From positions 186,001 through 250,000 of the forward strand of contig NZ_BAABHJ010000002.1 in NCBI RefSeq assembly GCF_039542035.1: a stretch of 64,000 nt of DNA. The letters are read 5' to 3'. The stretch is from Actinoallomurus liliacearum. GTDB lineage: Bacteria > Actinomycetota > Actinomycetes > Streptosporangiales > Streptosporangiaceae. The position numbers and the translations under genes were made by a program. A model generated the notes under the pieces. It made no database searches, had not been told where the DNA came from, and saw only the letters and a program-made list of their open reading frames with translations. This document shows positions 44,003-51,324 of this stretch, one piece after another. Positions within the stretch are counted from its first letter, which is position 1; each line of letters begins with the position of its first letter.

Positions 44003-44157
44003 GCTCCGTCTTTCTGCGAGGCGATGGCACCGGGCTCGGCGCCGTCGGGCGAGGCCGCGGTCCGGGCCTCGGCGAGATGGTCGTAGGTGGACGCCCGGGA
44101 GATGCCGAGCCGGGCGGCGACCTGCCGCGCCACCCCGCGTACGGCGGGGATTTTAGA
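43999..44157 (-). pseudogene. Helix-turn-helix C-terminal remnant (YheO-like regulator)
   Basis: The minus strand reads IPAVRGVARQVAARLGISRA then STYDHLAEARTA and ends in a tail overlapping the dehydratase start by ATGA. This is the C-terminal HTH found in YheO/PAS_6-type regulators, which often accompany PLP dehydratases. The sensor domain is gone: the frame is cut at about 44157, right beside the next gene's end. Confidence 0.5.
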
Positions 44158-44159
44158 CC

Positions 44160-44618
44160 TCAGTGGATCGGGAGGAGGGCGCCGCGTTCCTCGGCGGGGC
44201 GGGGTCCGAAGATCCGCCGGTCGGCCTCGGCGATGCGGACGTCGTTGATGCTGGCCTCGCGGCGGCTCATCAGACCCTCAGGCGTGAACTCCCACAGCTC
44301 GTTGCCGTAGCTGCGCCACCACTGACCGGTCGGGTCGTGGCATTCGTACTGGAAGCGCACCGCGATCCGGTCGCCGCGGAATCCCCACAGCTCCTTGCGG
44401 AGGGCGTAGTCGAGTTCCCGGTCCCACTTGTCCCGCAGGAAGGCGATGATCGCGGACCGGCCCGTGACGAACCGGTCGCGGTTCCGCCAGACCGAGTCCT
44501 CGGTGTAGGCGAGCGCCACGCGTTCGGGATCACGGGTGTTCCAGGCGTCCTCCGCGGCCTGGACCTTCTCCAGCGCGGTCTCCAGGGTGAACGGCGGGAA
44601 GGGTGGTCGTGCGGTCAC
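44160..44618 (-). CDS. DUF1348 (NTF2-like) protein
   Basis: A 152-residue protein: FTLETALEKVQAAEDAWNTRDPERVALAYTEDSVWRNRDRFVTGRSAIIAFLRDKW, then YECHDPTGQWWRSYGNELWEF and MSRREASINDVRI. These match DUF1348 over its full usual length. NTF2-fold proteins of this type bind small ligands; activity is unknown. GAGGAGGCTCCCG lies just before the ATG. It is followed immediately by the HTH remnant. Confidence 0.92.
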   Translation of the reverse strand: MTARPPFPPFTLETALEKVQAAEDAWNTRDPERVALAYTEDSVWRNRDRFVTGRSAIIAFLRDKWDRELDYALRKELWGFRGDRIAVRFQYECHDPTGQWWRSYGNELWEFTPEGLMSRREASINDVRIAEADRRIFGPRPAEERGALLPIH

Positions 44619-45025
44619 GGGAGCCTCCTCGAGCGGTCGGACACGTCTCCTCTAACGAACGTAGCTCCTGAAATCCGTTAGAAACGCTGACGTCCACCTT
44701 CACCGCCGATAAGCCGGTGCACCTGTTGAAGGACCTTCGCTCGCCCATCGGGAGGTGCACCTGCGGGAGAAGACGCTGCGAGTGCGCCATCAGCATGAGG
44801 CGATGCCCGTGATGCCGAAGCCGGCGCCGTGGAAGGCGACGTGAGCCCGGTGGGTCACCCCCATGAACCGGTAGGTGACGTCTTGTGACACCGCGGTGGC
44901 GACGTTGTCGTGATCGTTCGGCCCTGGACATACCTTGGGTCGCAGAACGGAATACTAGGCGTCGGCCCTCCTTTTCGCGCGGGTCCACCCTTTGGACTGA
45001 TGGCGGCAGCCGGGCTCGTCCGCCG
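44619..45025. other. Gene-free stretch before the SUMF1-domain gene
   Basis: No convincing gene is seen. A short minus-strand stretch at about 44810-44910 reads DVTYRFMGVTHRAHVAFHGA then GFGITGIASC and a stop. It could be a gene remnant, but I do not recognise it. A TTAGAAACG near 44680 resembles the mirror of the TTAGAGGAG next to the DUF1348 start and may be a weak operator. Confidence 0.4.
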
Positions 45026-45472
45026 GCCGCGGGCATGGTGGGATTGGGCGATCATGGAACGCGAGTCAGCCGTCGGCCTGGTGGACATCCCCGGCGGACA
45101 GGTCGTGCTGCGGGACGAGGGCACGAAGCGGAGCTGGGAGGTCGAGGTCGCGGCCTTTCGGCTCGCCGCTCACACGGTGACCTGGGACCTGTACCGGGAG
45201 GTACGCGGCGAAGGACCGGTGGTGGACGCCCGGCCGCGCACGCCGGTCACCGACGTCTCCTGGAGGGAGGCCGTCGAGTTCTGCAATCGCCTCTCCCGGG
45301 CGGCGGGGCTTCGACCGTGCTACTCCGGAGGCGACGACGTCGACGGGCAGGACGTCGTCTGGGACCGCGACGCCGACGGTTACCGGCTCCCGACCGAGGC
45401 GGAGTGGGAGTACGCCTGCCGGGCCGGGACCACGGGCGTCCGGTACGGCGAGCTGGCCGAGATCGCCTGGTA
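45026..45472. repeat. 447-bp inverted duplicate of 18297-18743
   Basis: Identical in length to the minus-strand copy at 18 kb, with two base differences, both inside the SUMF1-domain coding region. Identity starts 28 bases before the ATG (GCCGCGGGCATGG) and ends at TGGTA, where the other copy meets a Tn3 end. The left border shows no repeat or tRNA. Confidence 0.92.
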
Positions 45473-45728
45473 CCGCGCGAACTCCGGCGGCGTGGTGCAC
45501 GAGGTCGGGGCCAAGAAGCCGAACGCCTGGGGTCTCCACGACATGATCGGCAATGTGTGGGAGTGGTGCTGGGACCTCTACGACCCCGCCGTCTACGGCC
45601 CGTACCGCGTCTTCCGCGGCGGGGGCGCGCACGACCGCACCTGGGGTTGCCGGGCCTCGTCCCGGCGCAAGAGCCACCCCACCTTCCGCATCGACGACCT
45701 CGGGTTCCGCCTCGCCCGGTCACGGTGA
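45054..45728 (+). CDS. SUMF1/FGE-sulfatase-domain protein
   Basis: A 224-residue C-type-lectin-like fold protein: VDIPGGQVVLRDE at the start, PVTDVSWREAVEFCNRLSRAAGLRPCY, YRLPTEAEWEYACRAGTTGVRYGELAEIAW, NAWGLHDMIGNVWEWCWD, VFRGGGAHDRTWGCRASSRR and GFRLARSR at the end. These are the landmarks of the formylglycine-generating-enzyme family. However, the active-site cysteine pair of true FGE is not present: only one Cys lies in the final motif. Sulfatase activation is therefore unlikely. It may be a non-heme-iron or peptide-binding relative. A partial near-identical copy lies inverted at 18 kb. Confidence 0.9.
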   Translation: MERESAVGLVDIPGGQVVLRDEGTKRSWEVEVAAFRLAAHTVTWDLYREVRGEGPVVDARPRTPVTDVSWREAVEFCNRLSRAAGLRPCYSGGDDVDGQDVVWDRDADGYRLPTEAEWEYACRAGTTGVRYGELAEIAWYRANSGGVVHEVGAKKPNAWGLHDMIGNVWEWCWDLYDPAVYGPYRVFRGGGAHDRTWGCRASSRRKSHPTFRIDDLGFRLARSR

Positions 45729-45778
45729 ACCCCGGTACTCGATCCGGGTTCCGCCCTACCGGGCTTCGTGGCCGGCCG

Positions 45779-46111
45779 TCACGCGCCGGCCCGGCGGGCC
45801 AGCAGGTAGGCGCGGCGGGTGTCCACCTCACCGGCGTAGGGCACGCGCTCGGCGCGCGTCTCGACCGTGAATCCGGCCGCCTCCAGCGCCCCGGCCACCT
45901 CGGCGGGTTCGAGGAACCGGAAGTCGATGTCCACCGAATGACCCCACCACTCGTCCAGATGCCGGATCTCCGTGCCGATGTGGAAGGACAGCAGGAACAG
46001 CCCGGCGGGGCGCAACGCCCGATGGACCTGCTCGAAGGCGCGGGACAACTCGGTGGGGTGCAGGTGGGTGATCGAGTAGAACGCCACGGCCGCGCCGAAC
46101 TCACCGGCCGC
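45779..46111 (-). pseudogene. SAM-methyltransferase C-terminal half
   Basis: The minus strand reads AAVAFYSITHLHPTELSRAF, then VHRALRPAGLFLLSFHIGTE, DEWWGHSVDIDFRFLEPAEV and AALEAAGFTVE. This is the post-motif-III half of a class I methyltransferase (motif LRPGGxxLLxFH). Motif I (GxGxG) and the start are absent: upstream the frame turns to arginine-rich noise at about 46111-46228, next to the PadR end. An N-terminal deletion is the simplest explanation. Confidence 0.65.
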
Positions 46112-46227
46112 GGACGGAGTCGTGGTCTCCATGATCTTCCACGGCCGACAGCATCGCACGAGGCTCGCACGGCGGGAACCGCAGGTGCGGAACCGGTCGG
46201 GGTCCGCGGGCACGGACCAGGCCGGTG

Positions 46228-47691
46228 TCAGGAGGCGGTGTCCGGAGCCTCCTCCATCCTGCCGAGCATCTCGCCGAGCCACGCCCGCTCGGCCGATGTG
46301 GTGGCCCGGGCGATGTGCTGGATACCGGATCGAAACGGAGACGTGAGCTCGTCCTGGCGCAACACGCGGTCGTCGTGGACGAAGAACCCGCGTCCCGGGT
46401 CGTCCAGGAACTCCAGACGCCGGCGGAGCACCGTGGCCTGCGCCCGCATGGACGGCAGCAGATGCAGGAAGGCCAGCAGGACGAAGTACTTGTTGCGGTC
46501 GGTGATCTCCAGCTCGTCCGGTTCGGTGAGGCGACGCCGGAGTTCGGCCTGTCCCTCATCGGTCAGCTCGAAGACCTGACGTGCCGGTCCCCCTGAGCCG
46601 GGTTCGGAACGGCGCGTCACCAGGCCCTGCCGCCGCAGCCGCTGCAGCGCGGGGTACAGGGAGCCGTCGCTGACCGGCCGTACGTGCCCCACCAGCACGG
46701 TGATCCGCTTGCGCAGCTCGTAGGCGTGCATCGCGTGCTCGGAGAGGAATCCGAGGATCGCGAGTTCGAGGATGACGCGCACCTCCCGACGGGCGCTCGG
46801 CCGCGCGGTCGCACGGGACAGGACGCCGAACGCCATGATGGCCGCCAGTACGACCCCGGCCGCCGCCGACTGTAGCGATGATAGGTGCTCGCCCAGGACG
46901 ATCGCCCCGAGGAGGACGGAGACCACCGGCGCGGCGAAGGAGACGAGGGAGGCGCGTACGGCGCTCACTCGCTGCATGAGGACGGTGTTGGCGAGCCAGC
47001 CCAGTCCGGAGCACACGACGCCGAGGAGGACGGTGGCCAGCCACGGGCCGGGCCGCCAGGTGACCCGGGACAGGTGCGCGGCGGCGAACGGGGAGGCCAT
47101 GACGGTCGCCACCGTCATCTGCGCACAGGTGAGGGTGAGCGCGTCGTCGTGCCGGAGGCGGCCGCGTACGAGCAGGTTGCCGGCCGCGTAGCTCACCGCG
47201 GCGGCCAGCGGAAGCACCGACCAGACGGTGAACCCGCCGGGCGCGCCGGTCGTCAGCAGTGCTGTCCCTCCCAGTGCGACGGCCAGGCATGCCGCCTGGC
47301 GCGGGCGCAGGCGCTCTGCGGGCAGCAGGACGTGAGTGCCGACCGCGATCCAGATCGGCGTGCCGGCCAGGAGCAGCGCCGTCACGCCGCTCGCCACATG
47401 GTGTTCGCCCAAGGTGATCAGGACGGACGGGAGTGCGGCGCTGCACAATCCGACGGCGAGCATCTCACCCGGCTTGGCGCGCAGCAGCCCGGCGACGTCG
47501 GCGACCGACCGCGCCAGACCGCGACGCATGGCCATGACCGTCAGGAGGGTCAGGCCGGCGAGCGCGAAGCGGACGAAGGTCAGCAGATCAGCGGGCAGAG
47601 CACGCCCGGCGATGGAAATCAGCAGGAACGGGACGCCGAGCGTCAGCGTCACCCACAGGCCGATCAGGCCGGTCGACCATCGGAAGGACAC
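46228..47691 (-). CDS. EamA (DMT) transporter fused to a PadR-type regulator
   Basis: A 487-residue single frame. Residues 1 to about 300 hold ten hydrophobic helices of an EamA-type drug/metabolite exporter (FVRFALAGLTLL, SAALPSVLITLGEHHVASGVTALLLAGTPIWIA, GLGWLANTVLMQRVSAVRASLVSFAAPVVSVLLGAIVLGE). From about 306 a PadR winged helix begins (ILELAILGFLSEHAMHAYELRKRI, SDGSLYPALQRLRRQGLV, ARQVFELTDEGQAEL) and runs to the end with a PadR C-terminal helix. No stop separates them. A possible internal GTG (46782) lacks a properly spaced ribosome site. This suggests a membrane-anchored regulator or, less likely, a lost stop. The start is taken as GTG 47691, close to a TAATCT -10 box. Confidence 0.8.
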   Translation of the reverse strand: MSFRWSTGLIGLWVTLTLGVPFLLISIAGRALPADLLTFVRFALAGLTLLTVMAMRRGLARSVADVAGLLRAKPGEMLAVGLCSAALPSVLITLGEHHVASGVTALLLAGTPIWIAVGTHVLLPAERLRPRQAACLAVALGGTALLTTGAPGGFTVWSVLPLAAAVSYAAGNLLVRGRLRHDDALTLTCAQMTVATVMASPFAAAHLSRVTWRPGPWLATVLLGVVCSGLGWLANTVLMQRVSAVRASLVSFAAPVVSVLLGAIVLGEHLSSLQSAAAGVVLAAIMAFGVLSRATARPSARREVRVILELAILGFLSEHAMHAYELRKRITVLVGHVRPVSDGSLYPALQRLRRQGLVTRRSEPGSGGPARQVFELTDEGQAELRRRLTEPDELEITDRNKYFVLLAFLHLLPSMRAQATVLRRRLEFLDDPGRGFFVHDDRVLRQDELTSPFRSGIQHIARATTSAERAWLGEMLGRMEEAPDTAS

Positions 47692-47705
47692 GGAAAGTAG
47701 ATTAA

Positions 47706-47716
47706 CTCGATTCGAG
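47706..47716. promoter_or_regulatory. Palindrome CTCGATTCGAG at the EamA-PadR promoter
   Basis: A 5-bp-arm palindrome lies 15 bases upstream of the proposed start, overlapping where RNA polymerase would bind. It is a candidate autoregulatory site for the PadR part. Confidence 0.4.
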
Positions 47717-47888
47717 GTAGTCCGCGATACCGCCGATCGGCCTGATGCGAGAAATCGCGCGGGCCGGAAAACCGGTTGCCGGGCGGACCGGACGGCGGGC
47801 AGGATCCGCACATGACCACGACCAGTGCCGTACTGCCGCCGACCGCCGCCGTCCGACCGGTGCGGGTCCAGCGGCAGCAGGGGCGACC

Positions 47889-48539
47889 GTGGAGGCCGAT
47901 CACCGTACGGCCGTGATCGCCGCGCTGGTCGCGGGACTGCTCGCCGGCTACGGCATCGCGGTCCCCGTCGGAGCGGTCGCCGCCTACCTCATCACGCTGA
48001 CCACCCGGACGTCCTTGACGACCGGCGCGTGCGCCGCGCTCGGCGTGGCCACCGCCGACGGCCTGTACGCGCTGGTCGCGACGGTGGGAGGCTCCGCCGT
48101 CGCCGCCGCGATCCGGCCGGTGCTGGCCCCGCTGCGCTGGTGTTCGGCCCTCGTGTTGATCGTGCTGGCCGTCCGGGGGCTGGTCGGGACGGTGGCCCGT
48201 CACCGTGAGCGCCTGACCCAGGCTCGGCCCGCCGGGCCGCCGACGAGTCCCGGCCGGGCCTACCTGGGACTGCTGGCGATCACGATGCTGAACCCCACCA
48301 CCATCGTCTACTTCACGGCGCTCGTGCTGGGCGGCCAGAACACGGTGGCCGCCGACCAGCCGCGGCGGGCGGTGTTCGTCCTGGCCGCCTTCGCAGCGTC
48401 CGCGAGCTGGCAGCTACTGCTGGCCGGCGGCGGTGCGCTCCTCGGCCGGGTGCTGACGGGCGCCCGGGGACGGCTCGTCACCGCCCTCGTCTCCAGCCTG
48501 GTGATGACCGCCCTGGCCCTGAACCTGCTCATCACCTGA
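47889..48539 (+). CDS. LysE-family exporter
   Basis: A 216-residue membrane protein with six helices: LVAGLLAGYGIAVPVGAVAAYLI (the LysE motif GxxxPxGPxxxxV variant), TGACAALGVATADGLYALVATVGG, LGLLAITMLNPTTIVYFTALVLG (NP motif) and a final LVMTALALNLLIT. LysE proteins export amino acids or quaternary compounds. GTG 47889 begins VEADHRTAVI after AGGGGCGACC. A 34-codon frame starting at ATG 47813 overlaps this start and reads MTTTSAVLPPTAA. It could be a leader peptide or the original N-terminus in another frame. Confidence 0.88.
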   Translation: MEADHRTAVIAALVAGLLAGYGIAVPVGAVAAYLITLTTRTSLTTGACAALGVATADGLYALVATVGGSAVAAAIRPVLAPLRWCSALVLIVLAVRGLVGTVARHRERLTQARPAGPPTSPGRAYLGLLAITMLNPTTIVYFTALVLGGQNTVAADQPRRAVFVLAAFAASASWQLLLAGGGALLGRVLTGARGRLVTALVSSLVMTALALNLLIT

Positions 48540-48676
48540 CGCCGAACCCTCGGCGGGCCGGTGTCCTCCGGCGGATCATGACGGATACCCGGCCGTACCC
48601 TTCACCTCATGACCGGGCGAAGCGAGGCAATCGATCGGCACAGCACCTTGGTCATGGGGCCGACGAAGGAGGTCCC

Positions 48677-49423
48677 ATGACCGAACTTGGCGAGCGGGCG
48701 GGGCTCCGCTCCGTCGACCTTGCGCGCCTGGCGGGTGTCTCGACACAGCAGATCCGCAACTACGAGGAGGCGGGCATCCTCCCGCCCGCGACGCGCACCG
48801 CAGCCGGCTACCGCCGGTTCGAGGACCGGCACCGCTGCGCTCTGCTCACCTACCGGACGCTCCTGAGCGGGTACGGCCACCGTGCCGCTCAGGCGATCAT
48901 GCGTGCGGTGCACGCCGGGGACCTGCCCCGGGCGCTCACCCTCGTGGACGCCGAGCACGCGGCGCTGCACCGGCACCGGTCGTCCCTCGACACGGCGAGC
49001 GAGGCCCTCGAGGCGCTGGCCCGCCAGGCGCCCGACGTGGAGCCTGCGCCGCGTTCGGGTCTGAGCATCGGTGAGGTCGCCGCGCGCATCGGGGTGCGCA
49101 GCTCCGCGCTCCGCGTGTGGGAGGCCGAGAGGTTGCTCACCCCCGCACGCGACCCGATCACCGGATATCGCCGGTTCGGCACCGCCGATCTACGGGACGC
49201 GCGTCTGATCGCCGTCCTTCGTCAGAGCCGCTATCCCCTATCGCGGATCCGGGCGGTCCTCGACGACCTGCGCCGTACGGGGAGCGGCGAGGCGCTGAGC
49301 ACGGCACTCAATGAACGCCGGGACGCCCTGAATCGGCAGGCGACGGCCATGCTCGACGGCTCGGGTCGCCTGTACACCTACATCACCGCCGGGCGGCCAC
49401 ACCCCGACGAGGGTTCCCCGTAG
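48677..49423 (+). CDS. MerR-family regulator with two HTH domains (TioE-like)
   Basis: A 248-residue protein. The first MerR-like HTH is at about 12-44 (SVDLARLAGVSTQQIRNYEEAGILPPATRTAAGYRRF). A second is at about 133-165 (SIGEVAARIGVRSSALRVWEAERLLTPARDPITGYRRF), then DLRDARLIAVLRQSRYPLSRIR. A helical linker joins them. Duplicated HTHs allow one protein to span both half sites. A protein of the same architecture is at 58.7 kb. GAAGGAGGTCCC precedes the ATG. Target genes may include the upstream LysE exporter, which is on the same strand. Confidence 0.9.
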   Translation: MTELGERAGLRSVDLARLAGVSTQQIRNYEEAGILPPATRTAAGYRRFEDRHRCALLTYRTLLSGYGHRAAQAIMRAVHAGDLPRALTLVDAEHAALHRHRSSLDTASEALEALARQAPDVEPAPRSGLSIGEVAARIGVRSSALRVWEAERLLTPARDPITGYRRFGTADLRDARLIAVLRQSRYPLSRIRAVLDDLRRTGSGEALSTALNERRDALNRQATAMLDGSGRLYTYITAGRPHPDEGSP

Positions 49424-49549
49424 CACCGGCCGCGCCGGCACGGCGGCGGGCCGGCGCGCGCGAACACGTCGTCGAGCTCGGCCGGGCCACCGGCTCGGTA
49501 CGGCTCCGCCCGTCGCCGTTCCGGCGGCGGGCGGGACGCACCATGCCGT

Positions 49550-50296
49550 TCACTCCTGCCCGGACATCGTGCCGAACCGCTCTTCCAGTCGCTCGATCCG
49601 CGCGACGAGCGGCTGCAGCTGCCGCTGTACGGCGGCGGCCAGGGCCTGGGCGGGATCGGCGGCGGAGGTCTGGGCGCGCAGGTGCACGTAGCCGGCCAGC
49701 GCGGCCGTGACCGCGCGCCGGGTGAGCCGGGGGTCGGCGCCCAGCGACCGCAGGACGCGGCCGGCCGTGCCCTCGGGCTCGGCGACCAGCCCGAGCAGCA
49801 GGTGCTCACAGCCGACGTAGTTGTGCCCGAGCGCCGTCGCCTCGGTCACCGCCAGTTCGAGCGCGCCGGCGGCGGCGACGCTGAAGCGCATCGAGGAGTC
49901 GTCGTCCGCCCCGCCGGGCTCGGCGTCCGTGTTCCGTTCGAGGTCACGCTGGAGCCGGGCAGGGTCGATGTCGATGGCGCGCAGCACGTGCAACGCGAGG
50001 TTCCCGCCCTCGGCGACGATGCCGGCCAGCAGGTCCGCCGTGCCGACGTTCGGACGTCCGCCTGTGGACGCCCGATCGGTGGCCAGCTTGATCGTGGTGC
50101 GGGCCCGTGGGGTGAACGAGGGCAGCCGGTCGCTCAGGTCGTCCGATGACAGCTCGCCCAGCGCCGTCTGGCGGATCGCGGTGACCCGTCGCACGGCCTG
50201 TTCCAGGGCTCGCTGGCAGATCGCGGAGACCGGCACGTCGGCGTTCTTGACGGCTTCGGCGAGTTCGTCGGGCAGGTACACGTTGATCTTCGGCAC
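49550..50296 (-). CDS. RHH-type N-terminus fused to a Clp_N (ClpC N-domain) protein
   Basis: A 248-residue protein. Residues 1-37 (MPKINVYLPDELAEAVKNAD, VSAICQRALEQAVRRV) look like a ribbon-helix-helix DNA-binding unit. From about 60 there are two Clp N-domain repeats (FTPRARTTIKLATDRAS, PNVGTADLLAGIVAEGGNLALHVLR; then FSVAAAGALELAVTEATALGHNYVGCEHLLLGLVAEPEG), ending in a short helix LQPLVARIERLEERF. There is no AAA+ ATPase. It might present DNA-bound targets to ClpC/ClpP, or be an autoregulator whose stability is controlled. GC-rich symmetric motifs lie just upstream. Confidence 0.88.
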   Translation of the reverse strand: MPKINVYLPDELAEAVKNADVPVSAICQRALEQAVRRVTAIRQTALGELSSDDLSDRLPSFTPRARTTIKLATDRASTGGRPNVGTADLLAGIVAEGGNLALHVLRAIDIDPARLQRDLERNTDAEPGGADDDSSMRFSVAAAGALELAVTEATALGHNYVGCEHLLLGLVAEPEGTAGRVLRSLGADPRLTRRAVTAALAGYVHLRAQTSAADPAQALAAAVQRQLQPLVARIERLEERFGTMSGQE

Positions 50297-50338
50297 GGCC
50301 GGTCCTCAGGTCGGGAACGCGATGACCCTCTCTCTTAT

Positions 50339-50370
50339 ACCCCCGTTGGGGTCATGCGTATATAACCCCA
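50339..50370. promoter_or_regulatory. Symmetric ACCCC/GGGGT motifs upstream of the RHH-Clp_N gene
   Basis: ACCCC-CGTT-GGGGT (50339-50352) is a short inverted repeat, and a further ATAACCCCA follows (50363-50370). Several copies of one half site 12-25 bp apart match how RHH proteins bind operators. It starts 43 bases upstream of the gene's ATG. Confidence 0.5.
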
Positions 50371-50389
50371 TCATTCGATGGACGCCTCG

Positions 50390-50425
50390 GGGGTCGCCCG
50401 GCATCGGAACGAAAAGTCGCGGTAG
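50390..50425. repeat. Solo Tn3-family terminal inverted repeat
   Basis: It begins GGGGTCGCCCGGCATCGGAA and continues CGAAAAGTCGCGGTAG, matching the end at 17481 at 34 of 36 positions. It points toward the arsR operon. No partner end was found to the right in this window, so it is a solo end left by deletion, or the near end of an element whose far end is degenerate. Confidence 0.75.
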
Positions 50426-50438
50426 CCGGTGGTCCGGG

Positions 50439-50466
50439 TTGACGCATGCCGATATGGGCATATGAT
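50439..50466 (+). promoter_or_regulatory. arsR-type promoter with operator in its spacer
   Basis: TTGACG (50439-50444), 16 bp, TATGAT (50461-50466). The spacer contains ATGCCGATATGGGCAT (50446-50461), symmetric except for one base pair. The ATG follows six bases after the -10, so the transcript is probably leaderless. ArsR binding to the palindrome would block polymerase directly. Confidence 0.8.
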
Positions 50467-50472
50467 TGGACC

Positions 50473-50814
50473 ATGGCACGAGCAGCGACGACGTCGGACG
50501 TCTTCAATGCGATCGCCGAGCCGCAGCGCCGGGAGATCCTGATGCTGCTGCGGGCGGGTGAGCGGCCGGTGACCGAGTTGGCCCGGGAGCTGGGGATGAC
50601 CCAGCCGGGGGCGTCCAAACACCTGCGGGTGCTCCGGGAGGTCGGGCTGGTGCGGGACCGCAAGGCAGGCAAGCAGCGCCTGTACGGCCTGGACGCCCGT
50701 GGGCTGCGAGCGGTTCACGAGTGGACCGGCGGTTTCGAGCGGTTCTGGAACGAGAGCTTCGACCGGCTGGACGCGTACGTGCAGGACCTGAAGCAGGCAA
50801 GGCAGGAGGAATAG
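50473..50814 (+). CDS. ArsR-family winged-helix regulator
   Basis: A 113-residue protein: DVFNAIAEPQRREILMLLRAGERPVTELARELGMTQPGASKHLRVLREVGLVRDRKAGKQRLYGLD. There is no Cys metal site, so it belongs to the non-metal ArsR class that is coupled to SRPBCC enzymes. ATG 50473 is supported by the leaderless promoter. It is followed after 3 bases by the SRPBCC gene, which is then overlapped by the DHFR-like gene, so the three form one operon. Confidence 0.95.
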   Translation: MARAATTSDVFNAIAEPQRREILMLLRAGERPVTELARELGMTQPGASKHLRVLREVGLVRDRKAGKQRLYGLDARGLRAVHEWTGGFERFWNESFDRLDAYVQDLKQARQEE

Positions 50815-50817
50815 CTG

Positions 50818-51324
50818 ATGAGCGCAATGGGACGAGGAGCGCCGGCGCAGTCCGCGACGGCCGACCGCGAGATCGTCATCTCCCGGGTCATCGACGCCCC
50901 ACGAGAGCTGGTGTTCGAGGCGTTCACCGAGGTCCGGCACCTGTCGCGATGGTGGGGCCCGGACGGGTTCACCACCACCACGCAGTCGTTCGAGTTCCGC
51001 GTCGGCGGGGAGTGGGACTTCGTGATGCACGGACCGGACGGGACGGACTACACCGAGTGGATCTCCTGGACCGAGATCGCCCCGCCAGAGCGGATCGCGC
51101 TGCTGCACGGTGAGTCCCGCGACGACCCGAACGCCTTCGAGTCGGTTCTCACGTTCGCGCCCGACGGTGCGGCGACCCGGATCGAGATGCGCACGGTGTT
51201 CCCCACCAAGGAGCTGCGCGACGAGGCGGCCGAGAAGTACCACGCGATCGAGGGCGGCCGGCAGACCCTGAGCAACCTGGCTGCCTACGTCACCGAGATC
51301 GTTCGGAAGGGAGCGGAAGGCTGA
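50818..51324 (+). CDS. SRPBCC/AHSA1-family protein
   Basis: A 168-residue START-like fold: ISRVIDAPRELVFEAFTEVRHLSRWWGPDGFTTTT, FRVGGEWDFVMHGPDGTDYTEW, then FAPDGAATRIEMRTVFPTKELRD and the C-terminal helix GRQTLSNLAAYVTEIV. Members bind hydrophobic ligands; many sit directly behind an ArsR gene, as here. The last base of its stop codon (TGA, 51322-51324) is the first base of the next start (TGATG). Function in vivo is unknown. Confidence 0.93.
   Translation: MSAMGRGAPAQSATADREIVISRVIDAPRELVFEAFTEVRHLSRWWGPDGFTTTTQSFEFRVGGEWDFVMHGPDGTDYTEWISWTEIAPPERIALLHGESRDDPNAFESVLTFAPDGAATRIEMRTVFPTKELRDEAAEKYHAIEGGRQTLSNLAAYVTEIVRKGAEG

Noticed and set aside
47813..47917. 34-codon frame MTTTSAVLPPTAA... 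before lysE
   Set aside because: It could be a leader peptide, but there is no attenuator-like hairpin and no strong ribosome site. Mentioned in the LysE entry only.
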